This document shows positions 8,401 through 16,986 of a stretch of 64,000 nt of DNA, piece by piece (position 1 is the stretch's first letter; every line of letters begins with the position of its first letter). The notes beneath the pieces are model-generated. The model did no database searches. It was not told where the DNA came from and saw only the letters and a program-made list of their open reading frames with translations. A program made the position numbers and the translations under genes. Origin of the DNA: Rhodospirillales bacterium (GTDB lineage Bacteria; Pseudomonadota; Alphaproteobacteria; Micavibrionales; Micavibrionaceae). The stretch lies in NCBI GenBank assembly GCA_020638395.1, contig JACKIP010000002.1:1-64000 (forward strand). Reading direction: 5' to 3'.

Positions 8401-8872
8401 CAATTTTTTCGAATGATCCCTGTGATTGAAAAATACCGCGTGAAAATGAAAAAATAAAATGTTCTCTTTCACCGTCATTGTGGACTTTCAGAATATACCA
8501 GGAGGGAACCCCATCCAGATCAAATCCAAGAATGTCCTGCCCGGACGGCCCATAAGACACCTCTCCTTTGCTGTACAGGTCGAATACTTTCTGGCTGGAC
8601 AGTGCAAAATCCGGGTCCCGCACCCGCGCCAGATAAGGCGCCACAGGCACGGATCCGGTAGGATTTTGTCCCAGCGAAAATATCTGTTCCCGCGATTGAG
8701 AGCTAGCGGCTTGCGCGCTGACGGGCAGGAACAATAACAGACAAACAAGGCAGGCAACGGCAGAAATACAGCGTTGAAGCGCCCGCACTTTTCCTGTACC
8801 TGAAGAAAAGGACTCCGGCTGTGCGCGTAAAGAACAAAAAATTCCACTGAGAATCATGGATGTGCGTAGCAA
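5486..8872 (-). CDS. Hybrid sensor histidine kinase: 7TM-DISM sensor, HisKA, HATPase, REC and Hpt
   Basis: A 1128-residue multi-domain membrane kinase. After a hydrophobic leader (about 33-55), residues 60-215 look like the periplasmic 7TMR-DISMED2 sensor domain, followed by about seven membrane helices (225-425) and a coiled linker (440-495). HisKA has H503 in AVISHEIRTPMTG. HATPase has NLVGNAIKF (617-625), DSGIGIS and GGSGLGLAICKRL. A receiver has EDN at 804-806 and phospho-acceptor D848 (FIDWELPGMSG). The C-terminal Hpt domain has H1074 in RRAHELKGMSGNF. It thus holds a whole His-Asp-His relay; a separate output regulator is not encoded nearby. The ligand is unknown. Confidence 0.92.
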   Translation of the reverse strand: MLRTSMILSGIFCSLRAQPESFSSGTGKVRALQRCISAVACLVCLLLFLPVSAQAASSQSREQIFSLGQNPTGSVPVAPYLARVRDPDFALSSQKVFDLYSKGEVSYGPSGQDILGFDLDGVPSWYILKVHNDGEREHFIFSFSRGIFQSQGSFEKIVLYQEEEDARTSLRTINETHFEFHLAPGDEAFLLFFVDPSNYWPVAVTPTVFSEQEFYKAENATTSAKLLLSFFLGMMTAIFLGLAILNYRYAGYFIAAVLFDILVSVSQYPLLGGGIVALAHPLLYMGIILSVGVGIFLQNRISLKDKNEVISFGLPLFFTVLSLLIIFVLPRGFGLLNIIVLAVPMLLFCLSFCFLMLAYVQEGYTISIWGLFFWLFLGVSLILHILVGFEPYVALKSVPLQISYYVLIAAMTCLLIYGVLSRLLGSEQDAVHLRMLPAAAKNMKEAEEEGEYKRLLTVVERERQMMAELRQIDAKRRKEMQKAKESADEANRAKSAFLAVISHEIRTPMTGIMGLVRMLLDTPLTGEQQRYAKSMMESGESMTLLLNDILDFEKIESGKMTLEHIAFDVRQVVQSTATLMAGHAHNKNISLQVEIEPGLPQEVRGDPYRLRQVLLNLVGNAIKFTEKGGVTIHVRKGPPISNEKAQNQFSLIISIVDSGIGISAESLLNLFSPFSQADLSISGKYGGSGLGLAICKRLVELMKGEITAESQSGKGSTFTIRLCVPVVKEARSEFETASEKIEYTQHLGQKANLEFANERGRDDIQKTDIGEKPGVFTAKKIYQPFSDLLQEAAPIKKRRILVVEDNLVSQQVIENFLKKMGHMVVSCSNAEEAFLLRQNTSFDVVFIDWELPGMSGPEAIRRMKSEPGLYIEHAVLLTGHRVSRAETGLNNAELSAILNKPILPEHLEETLDSLIFKSPLPKEILTPPARTPQEFAATEAPPRTDFSAQKSWKGTHIKDEKPPLLKVLIDAGEMEDTSSARVTTPQNRRESDKPPEVLPVGDTGLSFEEDVDMERHWPEDIFEPQTIQSLLVTLGEAKVRELLKDVFDKTEEILADLHSALQAGDVHEMHRRAHELKGMSGNFALKEVYQYTEILEKTLKVQNSTQGMDRLLADIEQAHHKVKKIVSL

Positions 8873-8902
8873 TTAAACATGGTTAGCGGGCGAAGGCCCT
8901 TA

Positions 8903-9002
8903 GAGCTTTGATCGTTTAGCTTGAGTTACGTTGCCGCGCTCTTCACGTAGGAGTATCTACGCTTCGTCGCTTGCGCCTGACCAACCTAAACGCTCTTTGC
9001 TC
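8903..9002. repeat. 100-bp imperfect palindromic element
   Basis: The left arm gagctttgatcgtttagctt and the right arm caacctaaacgctctttgct (8982-9001) pair imperfectly. An inner hairpin cgtag-gagtat-ctacg lies at 8946-8961. The left-arm core gatcgtttagcttga recurs at 28616-28630 downstream of hemW. It lies between the divergent-facing kinase gene start and the pyrE 3' end, and may be a mobile palindrome or a transcription stop. Confidence 0.5.
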
Positions 9003-9055
9003 TACCCCCCATCATCCGGCAAAAGAGTTACGAAAGAATGAAGGTTTCAGAAATT

Positions 9056-9724
9056 TCAGGCCTTGGCGCGATGTGCGTTTTTTTCTGCCCAGCTATCCGG
9101 ACTACCAAGAAATTCTTCAACCTCTGCAAGGGTCTCCGCATCAAAATAGTTTTGATTTCTGGCCACAGCCAGAACATCCCACCAGGTTGCCAACGCATGC
9201 AGGGTCACGCCCATTGCTTTGTTATTTTCTTCACTTGCCGCCAAAATCCCGTAATGAAACACTACAAACGCATGCTTCACAACCATTCCGGCATCGCGCA
9301 TCGCATTCACAAATACTTTTTTGCTGCCGCCATCGGTTTGCAGATCCTCGACCAGCAATGCTGTGCGTCCGTCACCCTCAACGCACCCTTCGATTTGTGC
9401 CATCCGGCCAAATCCTTTTGGCTTTTTTCGCACATACAGCATCGGCTTGTTCATTTTTTCCGCAAGGAAGGCTGCATAAGGAATGCCAGCGGTTTCGCCG
9501 CCAGCCACGTAATCCATATTTTCCAGCCCCACTTCTTTTTGCAGCATTTCCGCAGCAAAATTCATCAGGGTTGTGCGTTCCGCCGGGAAAGAAATCAACC
9601 GGCGAATATCGACATAGACCGGAGATACCCGCCCGGATGTCAGGACAAACGGCTCACGGGCGTTGAATAAAACAGACTTTGTATCCAGCAAAATTTTTGC
9701 GGTTGTTTCAGACATCACACTCAT
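9056..9724 (-). CDS. pyrE: Orotate phosphoribosyltransferase
   Basis: A 222-residue enzyme that joins orotate to PRPP to give OMP in pyrimidine synthesis. The PRPP-binding motif TALLVEDLQTDGGSK is at about 121-135, and the N-terminal FVLTSGRVSPVYVDIRRL is typical. Its ATG overlaps the stop of the upstream S24-type regulator gene (ATGA at 9721-9724), so translation is probably coupled. The dihydroorotase gene lies separately at 31-32 kb. Confidence 0.93.
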   Translation of the reverse strand: MSVMSETTAKILLDTKSVLFNAREPFVLTSGRVSPVYVDIRRLISFPAERTTLMNFAAEMLQKEVGLENMDYVAGGETAGIPYAAFLAEKMNKPMLYVRKKPKGFGRMAQIEGCVEGDGRTALLVEDLQTDGGSKKVFVNAMRDAGMVVKHAFVVFHYGILAASEENNKAMGVTLHALATWWDVLAVARNQNYFDAETLAEVEEFLGSPDSWAEKNAHRAKA

Positions 9725-10488
9725 GCGGCTAACTCCTGCTGCTGCTCGTCATCACTGCTCTGGGTACTCATGCTATAGAACGCCCCCATAATCCGCCCCA
9801 AAGGAATTCCAATTACCGGATTGGCGCTCTGTCCGCGATATACGGCCAGACGGTCTTCGCTTTTGCGGCGGATCAGAAACGGATCTCCGGCACGGGCAGG
9901 CCCGTTCGGGTCAATCAATAAAATATCGCCTTCCTGATAATAGGGAGCAAAGGACGATCCGGTAATTTCCAGAGCCCAGGCCTGTGCCGATAATTCCGGC
10001 TGCCCGTTTGGCATTTCAAAATAAGGTTCCCGCACAACCGGCATGCCGTTTTCATCAAATGTCATCGGGTCAGATGCGACCTCATCCCGCAGCAATGGTA
10101 AATGACGGTTCGCCGCCGGGACGGCGCTCTTCATCGAAGCTGCGTCTTCCGGCATAGAGGAACCGTAAGCCATATTTTCTGCCATTTCGGCCGGGGCAGA
10201 CATCGTGGCATCTGTGGCCGTTCCCTGCCCCTGATCGGTAGAAGCCGTAGTGACGGCTTTTTCACCCATCAGAGTAATAAACTCTGCCATGGTCGAATTG
10301 GTCGCCGCCAGCACCTTTGAGAGGCTTTCCGTCGAGGGCCAGCGTAATTTTCCGTCCGCCCCCTTACGCTTGCTGCGGTTGAAACTCGTCGGGTCCAACC
10401 CCGCTTTTTTTGCCAGTCCCGAGGCTGAATAGCCATTCACCTGTGCGAGTTGATCGATCGCACTCCAGAGTTTTGCGTGTGTAAACAT
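9721..10488 (-). CDS. HTH regulator with LexA/S24-like C-terminal domain
   Basis: A 255-residue protein. Residues 5-70 look like a DNA-binding domain (LAQVNGYSASGLAKKAGLD with a recognition-helix region at 34-45, then LSKVLAATN). Residues 80-130 are a low-complexity linker. The C-terminal domain has the S24 fold signature ITGSSFAPYYQEGDILLIDP with candidate nucleophile S179. Where LexA carries its catalytic Lys (vKR), this protein reads LAVYRG, so self-cleavage may be lost; that is an inference from an eye alignment. A family of such S24 regulators is common in alphaproteobacteria. It overlaps pyrE by four bases. Confidence 0.8.
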   Translation of the reverse strand: MFTHAKLWSAIDQLAQVNGYSASGLAKKAGLDPTSFNRSKRKGADGKLRWPSTESLSKVLAATNSTMAEFITLMGEKAVTTASTDQGQGTATDATMSAPAEMAENMAYGSSMPEDAASMKSAVPAANRHLPLLRDEVASDPMTFDENGMPVVREPYFEMPNGQPELSAQAWALEITGSSFAPYYQEGDILLIDPNGPARAGDPFLIRRKSEDRLAVYRGQSANPVIGIPLGRIMGAFYSMSTQSSDDEQQQELAA

Positions 10489-10644
10489 ACGAGGAATATA
10501 TACCCAGTCCGGGCAGGTGTAAAGAGCAGGAATTTAAAATTTTTACTCTCTTCGCCGCATCGCTCTCACACGACCTGCCGCCACTCGCCTGCGCGGGAGG
10601 AATTATATATGAAATGGTTCAGGAAAGGTGATTCCGAGCCTAAT

Positions 10645-11463
10645 TTATTCCTTGCTCAGGCGCACCGGATCAATATCTGTAAACAAGCGCTCCGTCCGCA
10701 CCGTCCATGGCCACTTCCAGAATTCAAAAATAGAACTGCCTTCATTCACAGAGAAAAACAGAAAATCGGCCCGTCCAATAATATTTTCAAACGGAACAAA
10801 CCCGACATGATCCTGCACACGGCTATCCATGGAGTTATCGCGGTTATCTCCCATCATGAAATAATGCCCGGCGGGAACCGTATAAACCGGCGTGTTATCC
10901 AGAGGTTGCTGATTTCCGTCTTCATAGATATGGAACGTTGCGCCCCCCGGCAAGGTTTCAATATATTCGTAGCGGGTCACCGCATGCCCGTCTTCCTCCA
11001 TCCGCACCAGAGGCAAAGCCTCCCGCTGAGTCGGAGTCCCATTAATGTAAAGCTGTCCGCCGATCATCTGGATTTTATCGCCCGGCAATCCGATGATCCG
11101 TTTGATATAGTCAATTGAGGGGTCACTCGGCAGTTTAAATACAACAATATCGCCGCGTTGCGGCTCTTTCGCCCACAGGCGTCCCTCAATCGGGGCCAAA
11201 CTGAACGGGAAAGAATGACGGCTATATCCATAGGCCGGTTTGCTGACAAACAAGTAATCCCCGACCAGAAGCGTTGGTTTCATTGATCCGGAGGGAATGT
11301 TAAACGGCTCAAAAAAGAACGTCCGGATAATCAGCGCCAGCATCACCGCAACGAACGCCGTTTTCGCAAATTCGCTCCACTCTTCCTTTGCCGTCAGAGG
11401 GGCCTCCACCTGCGGTTTGTTGCGGTCTTGCTGTTCGTCTGATTTGCTGATGTCTTGTGCCAT
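10645..11463 (-). CDS. lepB: Signal peptidase I
   Basis: A 272-residue inner-membrane serine/lysine protease that removes Sec signal peptides. One N-terminal membrane helix (about 34-50) is followed by FNIPSGSMKPTLLVGDYLFV with catalytic S60, then DYIKRIIGLPGDKI with general base K121, and the conserved MGDNRDNSMDSR box near the C-terminus. The acidic cytosolic tail (1-30) is longer than in some homologs. It lies upstream of the S24 regulator on the same strand with a 156-base gap. Confidence 0.96.
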   Translation of the reverse strand: MAQDISKSDEQQDRNKPQVEAPLTAKEEWSEFAKTAFVAVMLALIIRTFFFEPFNIPSGSMKPTLLVGDYLFVSKPAYGYSRHSFPFSLAPIEGRLWAKEPQRGDIVVFKLPSDPSIDYIKRIIGLPGDKIQMIGGQLYINGTPTQREALPLVRMEEDGHAVTRYEYIETLPGGATFHIYEDGNQQPLDNTPVYTVPAGHYFMMGDNRDNSMDSRVQDHVGFVPFENIIGRADFLFFSVNEGSSIFEFWKWPWTVRTERLFTDIDPVRLSKE

Positions 11464-11575
11464 GCCCTTCTTCTAGCGGATAATTGTCGCCTATGCCAGA
11501 AAATATTCACCATCCTCCGGAAATACCCCCTGTTTTTTGCGGTCAAAAATCAGCCGTCATGCAATTATCTGATTT

Positions 11576-14500
11576 TTATTCCTGTGATTGCTGCACGCCG
11601 CATCCGGCGGTATCGGCCAGAAGATTTTCCAGAGAATTGTTCAGATCATAATTCACCGCAGCACCCCCTTCGAGAGAGGTCAGGGCATCGCTCCAGCATC
11701 CAACCGTTTGCCCACCCGCCGCAGGGTCAATACTCGCCAGCTCTTCCGGAGAAGGTGCGCCATTTTCTTCACCACCCGCCGCCGGAATCAGGTTATTGAG
11801 AAGTGCAGCATTCTGATTTTGTTGCAAACCCGGAAGGCCTGTGATGGTTACGCGCAAAGCTCCCGCCCCTGTGTTAAACGGGGCAAAGTTTTCGAAGACA
11901 TCTTCGAGATTCTCAACTACTGCCGCAGGGGCAGCTTCCGAGGCAACGACCCCAAACAGGAAGAGTCCCAGAAGATTTTGATCGGGGAAATGATGGAATT
12001 TACCTTCCAGATAATTAAACTGGTCCACCGTCAAAACTCCGGCATCCGGTAACGTGTTAGGGGTAAAGGTGCCCAGCGGTGTCACATAGGTGCTGTTCAG
12101 CGCATCGTAAAATCCCGGCTGTCCCGGATCGAACAACGCCTGATTTTGCAACTCGACATAGGACTGCGACGGGCCGTCAAAGGTCTGTGTGCCCAGTGTC
12201 CCCTGGAATCCATCTGCGGGCGCATGGTCGATCAGCGCAACAAAAGGACCGTCAAACAGCAGCCCCACCCGTCCGTTATTGAAGGTGTTGCCAATGCCGG
12301 TTAAATCCACAGATCCGCTGTCAAAGCGGGCATGAACATCATTATTTGTCAGGACATTTCCGGCCAGAACCACATCGCCATTTCCCGTTCCACCGGCAAA
12401 AATTCCACGATCCGCACTATTGCTGATGGTGTTGCCGGCAATTCTCACCAACCCCTGATCGGACACGGAAACGCCGTCATTGGCAGAGGTGTCAACGCTA
12501 TTAAATGAAATCAGGGTTTGCGCCGATGTTGCAGCATCGATTCCGTCATCGCCGGATGCTGCAACCATATTCCCGTTAATCCGCAGATTATACCCATCTT
12601 CGGGGCCACTTTCCGTCATCCATTGACCAATCGTGTCCACATGAATGCCGTCAAAATTATCCTGTATCACAGAGTCAACAGAAATATGATCCAGCGCGTC
12701 CGTTGCAAAAGCCGCCAGTTCCTCCAGACCGCTGACTCCGGAAATCAGAGTTTCTGCGATCCCGGCCTGCGTCACCTGATTGCTGCTGATATTGGCGGGA
12801 ACGGTGTTCTCGACCAGAATGCCATGTCCACCGGTCCAGCTCACATGATTGCCGCTGACATCAACGCCCCAGCCATTCGGGCTGTCCTTGCCGCTGTCAA
12901 TATCATGAACGTAAATGCCGTGCCCATCCGTCCAGATATGGTTGAAAGCCGCCAGTTCAACCGGCAGAAAATCTCCTTCGGGCCGCGCAGACGGCAATAT
13001 CACCGGAATCAGGGGCCCGCCGCCGCCGTACAGATCGTTATTGGCCGTAATTGCCTGCTCCAGAGAGAACCCCAGACCGGTCATCGTCACATCGTTATTC
13101 GCAACCTGCGTCACGCCGCTGTTAAAGATTTCCATTCCGTGCGAGCCGGTCAGGGCAATCCGGTTACCGCTGAGCGTGACATCCCAGCCATTGCCGTAAG
13201 GGGAAGCCCCGCTCTCGCGGAGGATATTCTGGACACTGATGCCGATCCGGCTGCCCAGCATAATATCATTGTTCAGCACCTCGGCATAATAGCCGGTATT
13301 GATGTCGATAGCTTCATCTTCGGTCAGGCTGACGCTGTTCCCGGCCACCGTCATATAGCCGACCTGATCGAGATCGATTCCGTCATCTGTGGTGCGACTG
13401 ACGTCATTCGCATTCACCGCCGCGGACTCCGCGTTTAAGATCTGAATCCCGTCGCCGATGGTCACAAAAACGGTATTTCCTTCGATCTCCACCGCCCGGC
13501 CATAGGCACTATCCACGGATGCTGCGCCCGTTATGTTGCGCACATGAATGCCGTCCGGCTCGAACGAATCTCTGGGCTGCGGGATCAGGCCAAACTGCCC
13601 TTCCCCGGCGCTTTCCGGCGGCAGCAATCCGGCATAGGACACCGCATTCCCGGTAATTGAGACAAAATCGCCATTGGCAACCTCGATCCCGTCATTGCCC
13701 GTATATATGATGTCATTGCCGTAAATCCAGGCTGTGCCGAAATTTTCCAGATGCACGCCGTCCATCATCGTCCGGCGAATAATATTATCCGCGATCTGAT
13801 GGTCGCGTCCCCCGGTCACCAGAATACCGTGCGCGCCGGTTTTTTGCAGATTATTGCCGGCGATGAACAACCCGTCAGAGGTAGCAGCATCAATGCCGTC
13901 TTCCCCGGCTCTGGCAATCGTATTGCCGCTTATCATTGCAAAGTCACTATTACGGAGGTGGATTCCATCCTGACCGCTTCCGTCAATCGTGTTGCCGGAA
14001 ACCAAAACCGCGCCGCCATCAATGATAATCGCATTGCGCGTGGTGTTCTCAACCGTGTTGCCTTCGATAGAAAATGTGCTCGCAGCATCCGGAGTCTTGA
14101 CCCAAATTCCTTCATAATCGGCATTGCGCACCGTGTTGCCGGTGATGGTCGCAGATCCCACAGCATTATAAACCTCAATCCCGTTGCCGGAAATTGCGGT
14201 CCGTTGCCCGGTGCCATCAACCAGATTGTCCGCAATCGTCAGGTTCCCGATCGGTCCTCTGGCGAAAATGCCTTCATCCCCGACATTCAAAACCGTGTTC
14301 GAGAGAATTTGGGCATCGCGGCTGTCGGTCAGCATAATCCCGTCCCCCTGCACGTTCCAGCCGTTAATTTGTGCGACCCGGTTCCCTGCAATAAACGCCC
14401 GGTCGCTCCTCAAAAGAGACAGACCGGTCATGGCGTTATAGGCATGATTATCTTCCAGATACAGGTCGCCGCTGTCTTCCGCATAAACCAAACGGTTCGT

Positions 14501-16483
14501 CACATCGTGGATAACGTTGTTTTTAAGGGTAACATTTTGGGCGTTTTCGACCCGAATGCCATCATCTCCGCCGCTGATCTCAAAGCCGTCAACGCTCACC
14601 CCGTCAGCCTGAATGACCATGCCGGGGGAATTCGGCAGCAGAGTTGTTTCCGCCCCGCGCCCGGCATCGGTTCCGGACAGTCCGGCATTCGCGCCTTCCA
14701 GTCTCAGTCCGGTTTTATCAAGGGTCAGGGACTCGTGATAAGTTCCCGCAGCCACAGTGACCAGCGCATTGGCTCCGGCCAGATCTATGCCGTCCTGAAT
14801 TTCCGCCTGATCGCTTAAAACCGCAACCGTCGCGGCTGTTCCGCTGAGGATGCCTGTTGTATCAATATCGGCATTTAGTGCCATTGCTGCAGCATCAAAC
14901 GCAGCATTTCCACTGCCCAGCGCAACAGTTTTATTCACATGGACGGTTCCTCCGGTCGTCACCTGAAGATCACCACCATTTGTCGTGATTCCGGCTCCAT
15001 CAATGTAAATGTCATTCACCGCGCTCAGAACAACACTCAGCGCCCCGGACGTGCTGGTAATCCCGCCGTTCTGCGCCCCTTTAAAGATAATTTTATCCAC
15101 TGCTTCAAGCGTGAGAACGGCATCCCCGCCCGCGACTTTGTTGATATTCGTGTAAATTTCAATATCGCCGGTTCCGGGGCCGCCCGGTGATCCGACGGTC
15201 GTAATATAAACATCAGTGCCGGCATCCAGCGCTGTTTCGATATTTGCCACATTCAGCATCGACTGACCGGGGCCGCCCGGCAGAAACGGGTCAATAGCCG
15301 TTCCCGTTCCGGTGACCGCCAGATCGGCCTGAGACCTGATCCACAGATCCCGCGGGTCAATAACCCAGCGCCCGGCGCTCACATCGGCATCAATATTGAT
15401 ATATTCCAGACCGGAGGTTTCAATCTGCCCGCCCGCCGCATAGGTGCCGCGGACCAGAGCCGCATTCCGGGCGATAATCGTCATATCGCCGCTGGTGTCC
15501 TCTGTGCCGGAAGCTTGGAAATCAGCCGTTTCTGTCAGGTTAATATTTTGCCCCGTGACCTGTACACTCCCGCCGTCGCGCCCGTTGGCCTGAACGCTGC
15601 CGGATACATTGACCACACCGTGATCGCCGCCATCCAGAATAATCCGCCCGCCTTGTTCCGTTACAGAAGACGCATTGATAACCCCGTTCATATTGATGAT
15701 GTGATCCACGGCGTCCTTGGCGGCGCGGGCGCTCATAATCACGGTTCCGCCCTCGGCATTAATCACGCCACTATTTTCCAGCAGAGCGTCCTGTAAATTT
15801 TCTCCGGCGGTAATTTCCAGCAATTGATCTCCGTACAGATCCAGCGTTACTTCTTCCCCGGCGGCAAATGCCACTTTCCCCAGACGGGCGTTAATCACGC
15901 CGCTGTTTTTGACGGTCGGGGCGACAAACGCCGCCAGCCCGGCCTCGGATACCGTAATCTGTCCCTGATTTTCAATCGTGCCGTGCCCCGGATTGGTGAA
16001 TACAATCTGATGCGCGCCCTTCAGGAGCGCCTCCTGATTGATATCTCCCGTCGATGCAATCAGGCTGCCGACATCCACATTTGAGTCCGGCCCGAAAAAG
16101 ATCCCGTCACGGTCCAGAACCATAACCCGCCCATTGGCCTGCAAGCTCCCCAGAATGCGGGTCGGGTCATCTTTATTGTCCTGCGCCACAAACAAAGAAC
16201 CGCTGTTATCCTGCAAAATTCTAACGCTCTCATAGGCCTCAATATCCAGATCGCCCGTGCCATAGGCCACGTCTCCCATCTGGGTCAATACCGTGTCATG
16301 CGCCGCGGATGTGTCTTTCGTGAAGTTGCTGCCCTCCAGATCCCACGGATTTTCAGCCTTTGCCGCATGAGTATGCCCCACTCCGAACGCCGCTGCCACC
16401 AGGGCCGTAGACGCCAGAACAGCCTTACGCGGCAAGGAAAGAAGGGAAAAAGTACGTGCGCGGATCATAACAGGCCTCATCAT
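11576..16483 (-). CDS. TpsA-type two-partner secretion exoprotein with beta-helix repeats
   Basis: About 1635 residues. The start is uncertain: ATGs at 16483, 16480 and 16468, the last with a gagg upstream. A long basic signal peptide ends near AAFGVGHTHAAKA. The next 230 residues match the haemagglutinin/TPS secretion domain: DRDGIFFGPDSNVDVGSLIA, FTNPGHGTIENQGQITVSE, and LGKVAFAAGEEVTLDLYGD. From roughly residue 620 to 1450 the protein is a run of 22-25-residue right-handed beta-helix coils of the form GN.I...G.DGI......I.GN, as in NosD/CASH proteins. The C-terminus has a Cys-containing tail. It should be exported by the TpsB at 19635. Binding or enzyme activity is unknown. Confidence 0.88.
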   Translation of the reverse strand: MMRPVMIRARTFSLLSLPRKAVLASTALVAAAFGVGHTHAAKAENPWDLEGSNFTKDTSAAHDTVLTQMGDVAYGTGDLDIEAYESVRILQDNSGSLFVAQDNKDDPTRILGSLQANGRVMVLDRDGIFFGPDSNVDVGSLIASTGDINQEALLKGAHQIVFTNPGHGTIENQGQITVSEAGLAAFVAPTVKNSGVINARLGKVAFAAGEEVTLDLYGDQLLEITAGENLQDALLENSGVINAEGGTVIMSARAAKDAVDHIINMNGVINASSVTEQGGRIILDGGDHGVVNVSGSVQANGRDGGSVQVTGQNINLTETADFQASGTEDTSGDMTIIARNAALVRGTYAAGGQIETSGLEYINIDADVSAGRWVIDPRDLWIRSQADLAVTGTGTAIDPFLPGGPGQSMLNVANIETALDAGTDVYITTVGSPGGPGTGDIEIYTNINKVAGGDAVLTLEAVDKIIFKGAQNGGITSTSGALSVVLSAVNDIYIDGAGITTNGGDLQVTTGGTVHVNKTVALGSGNAAFDAAAMALNADIDTTGILSGTAATVAVLSDQAEIQDGIDLAGANALVTVAAGTYHESLTLDKTGLRLEGANAGLSGTDAGRGAETTLLPNSPGMVIQADGVSVDGFEISGGDDGIRVENAQNVTLKNNVIHDVTNRLVYAEDSGDLYLEDNHAYNAMTGLSLLRSDRAFIAGNRVAQINGWNVQGDGIMLTDSRDAQILSNTVLNVGDEGIFARGPIGNLTIADNLVDGTGQRTAISGNGIEVYNAVGSATITGNTVRNADYEGIWVKTPDAASTFSIEGNTVENTTRNAIIIDGGAVLVSGNTIDGSGQDGIHLRNSDFAMISGNTIARAGEDGIDAATSDGLFIAGNNLQKTGAHGILVTGGRDHQIADNIIRRTMMDGVHLENFGTAWIYGNDIIYTGNDGIEVANGDFVSITGNAVSYAGLLPPESAGEGQFGLIPQPRDSFEPDGIHVRNITGAASVDSAYGRAVEIEGNTVFVTIGDGIQILNAESAAVNANDVSRTTDDGIDLDQVGYMTVAGNSVSLTEDEAIDINTGYYAEVLNNDIMLGSRIGISVQNILRESGASPYGNGWDVTLSGNRIALTGSHGMEIFNSGVTQVANNDVTMTGLGFSLEQAITANNDLYGGGGPLIPVILPSARPEGDFLPVELAAFNHIWTDGHGIYVHDIDSGKDSPNGWGVDVSGNHVSWTGGHGILVENTVPANISSNQVTQAGIAETLISGVSGLEELAAFATDALDHISVDSVIQDNFDGIHVDTIGQWMTESGPEDGYNLRINGNMVAASGDDGIDAATSAQTLISFNSVDTSANDGVSVSDQGLVRIAGNTISNSADRGIFAGGTGNGDVVLAGNVLTNNDVHARFDSGSVDLTGIGNTFNNGRVGLLFDGPFVALIDHAPADGFQGTLGTQTFDGPSQSYVELQNQALFDPGQPGFYDALNSTYVTPLGTFTPNTLPDAGVLTVDQFNYLEGKFHHFPDQNLLGLFLFGVVASEAAPAAVVENLEDVFENFAPFNTGAGALRVTITGLPGLQQNQNAALLNNLIPAAGGEENGAPSPEELASIDPAAGGQTVGCWSDALTSLEGGAAVNYDLNNSLENLLADTAGCGVQQSQE

Positions 16484-16950
16484 TTTTAGAATGTTCTCTA
16501 TAGCGGTTATTCTGGAAAGATGCCCCCGGCCACAACCCCCGGATGGTGTTCCCATATATTTTTGATTACTCTCCAATAGACATGATTCGTGCGATGAAAA
16601 CAAGCCTCAATCGTTGAGAATACAACTTCGCATTCAGGGGGGATGTTCGCCGGAAGATGTATGACTCAGTTGTGTCCCGCAGAGGCACAGAGAAAGCGGC
16701 ACAAAAAACAAATAAAGTATTATGAACCACGAATAGACACAAAACGGTTTTGAACCGCAAAGTAAGACAAAGTAAAACAAAGTTCTCTTACCATCCCTCA
16801 ATTTCGTTATTACACGGCTTTCGAAGAAAGTCCGTGTAATCCATATGTCCGATAAATAGGGTGTCCTAAAATTCTGGCTTCTTCGATAGTGCTTTGGTTT
16901 AATTTTACGACGCCTTTCAACATCGTCATTGTCTTAGAATTGTCGCGGAC
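16484..16950. repeat. Intergenic upstream of tpsA, with repeat fragments
   Basis: No convincing gene. Positions 16733-16790 carry a repeat piece (gaaccgcaaagtaagacaaag, then taaaacaaag). Positions 16888-16950 carry a truncated 'gtgctttggtttaatttt...gtcattg' element that ends exactly at the IS30 left end. The tpsA promoter should be in 16490-16700, but no clear -35/-10 pair was identified. Confidence 0.55.
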
Positions 16951-16986
16951 GGCCCATTCAACAGTGAAGTGCACGGGGAGGGGGGT
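16951..16986. repeat. IS30 left terminal inverted repeat
   Basis: 36 bases identical to the reverse complement of 18006-18041. The outer end reads ggcccattcaacagtg and the inner end is G-rich (ggggagggggg). The transposase stop codon is inside it. Confidence 0.93.

Noticed and set aside
7402..8416. Plus-strand ORFs opposite the histidine kinase
   Set aside because: Antisense to well-defined kinase domains; composition typical of a reverse-frame shadow.
10609..11118. Plus-strand ORF with a good ggagga site (MKWFRKGDSEPN...) at the 3' end of lepB
   Set aside because: It runs antisense through most of the lepB catalytic domain, shows no protein-like conservation, and lepB is certain; the ribosome-like site is most likely chance.
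12518..14818. Long plus-strand ORFs (306 and 355 residues) opposite tpsA
   Set aside because: They mirror the repetitive beta-helix codons of tpsA and have biased composition rich in Asn, Ile, Arg and Val; they are shadows.
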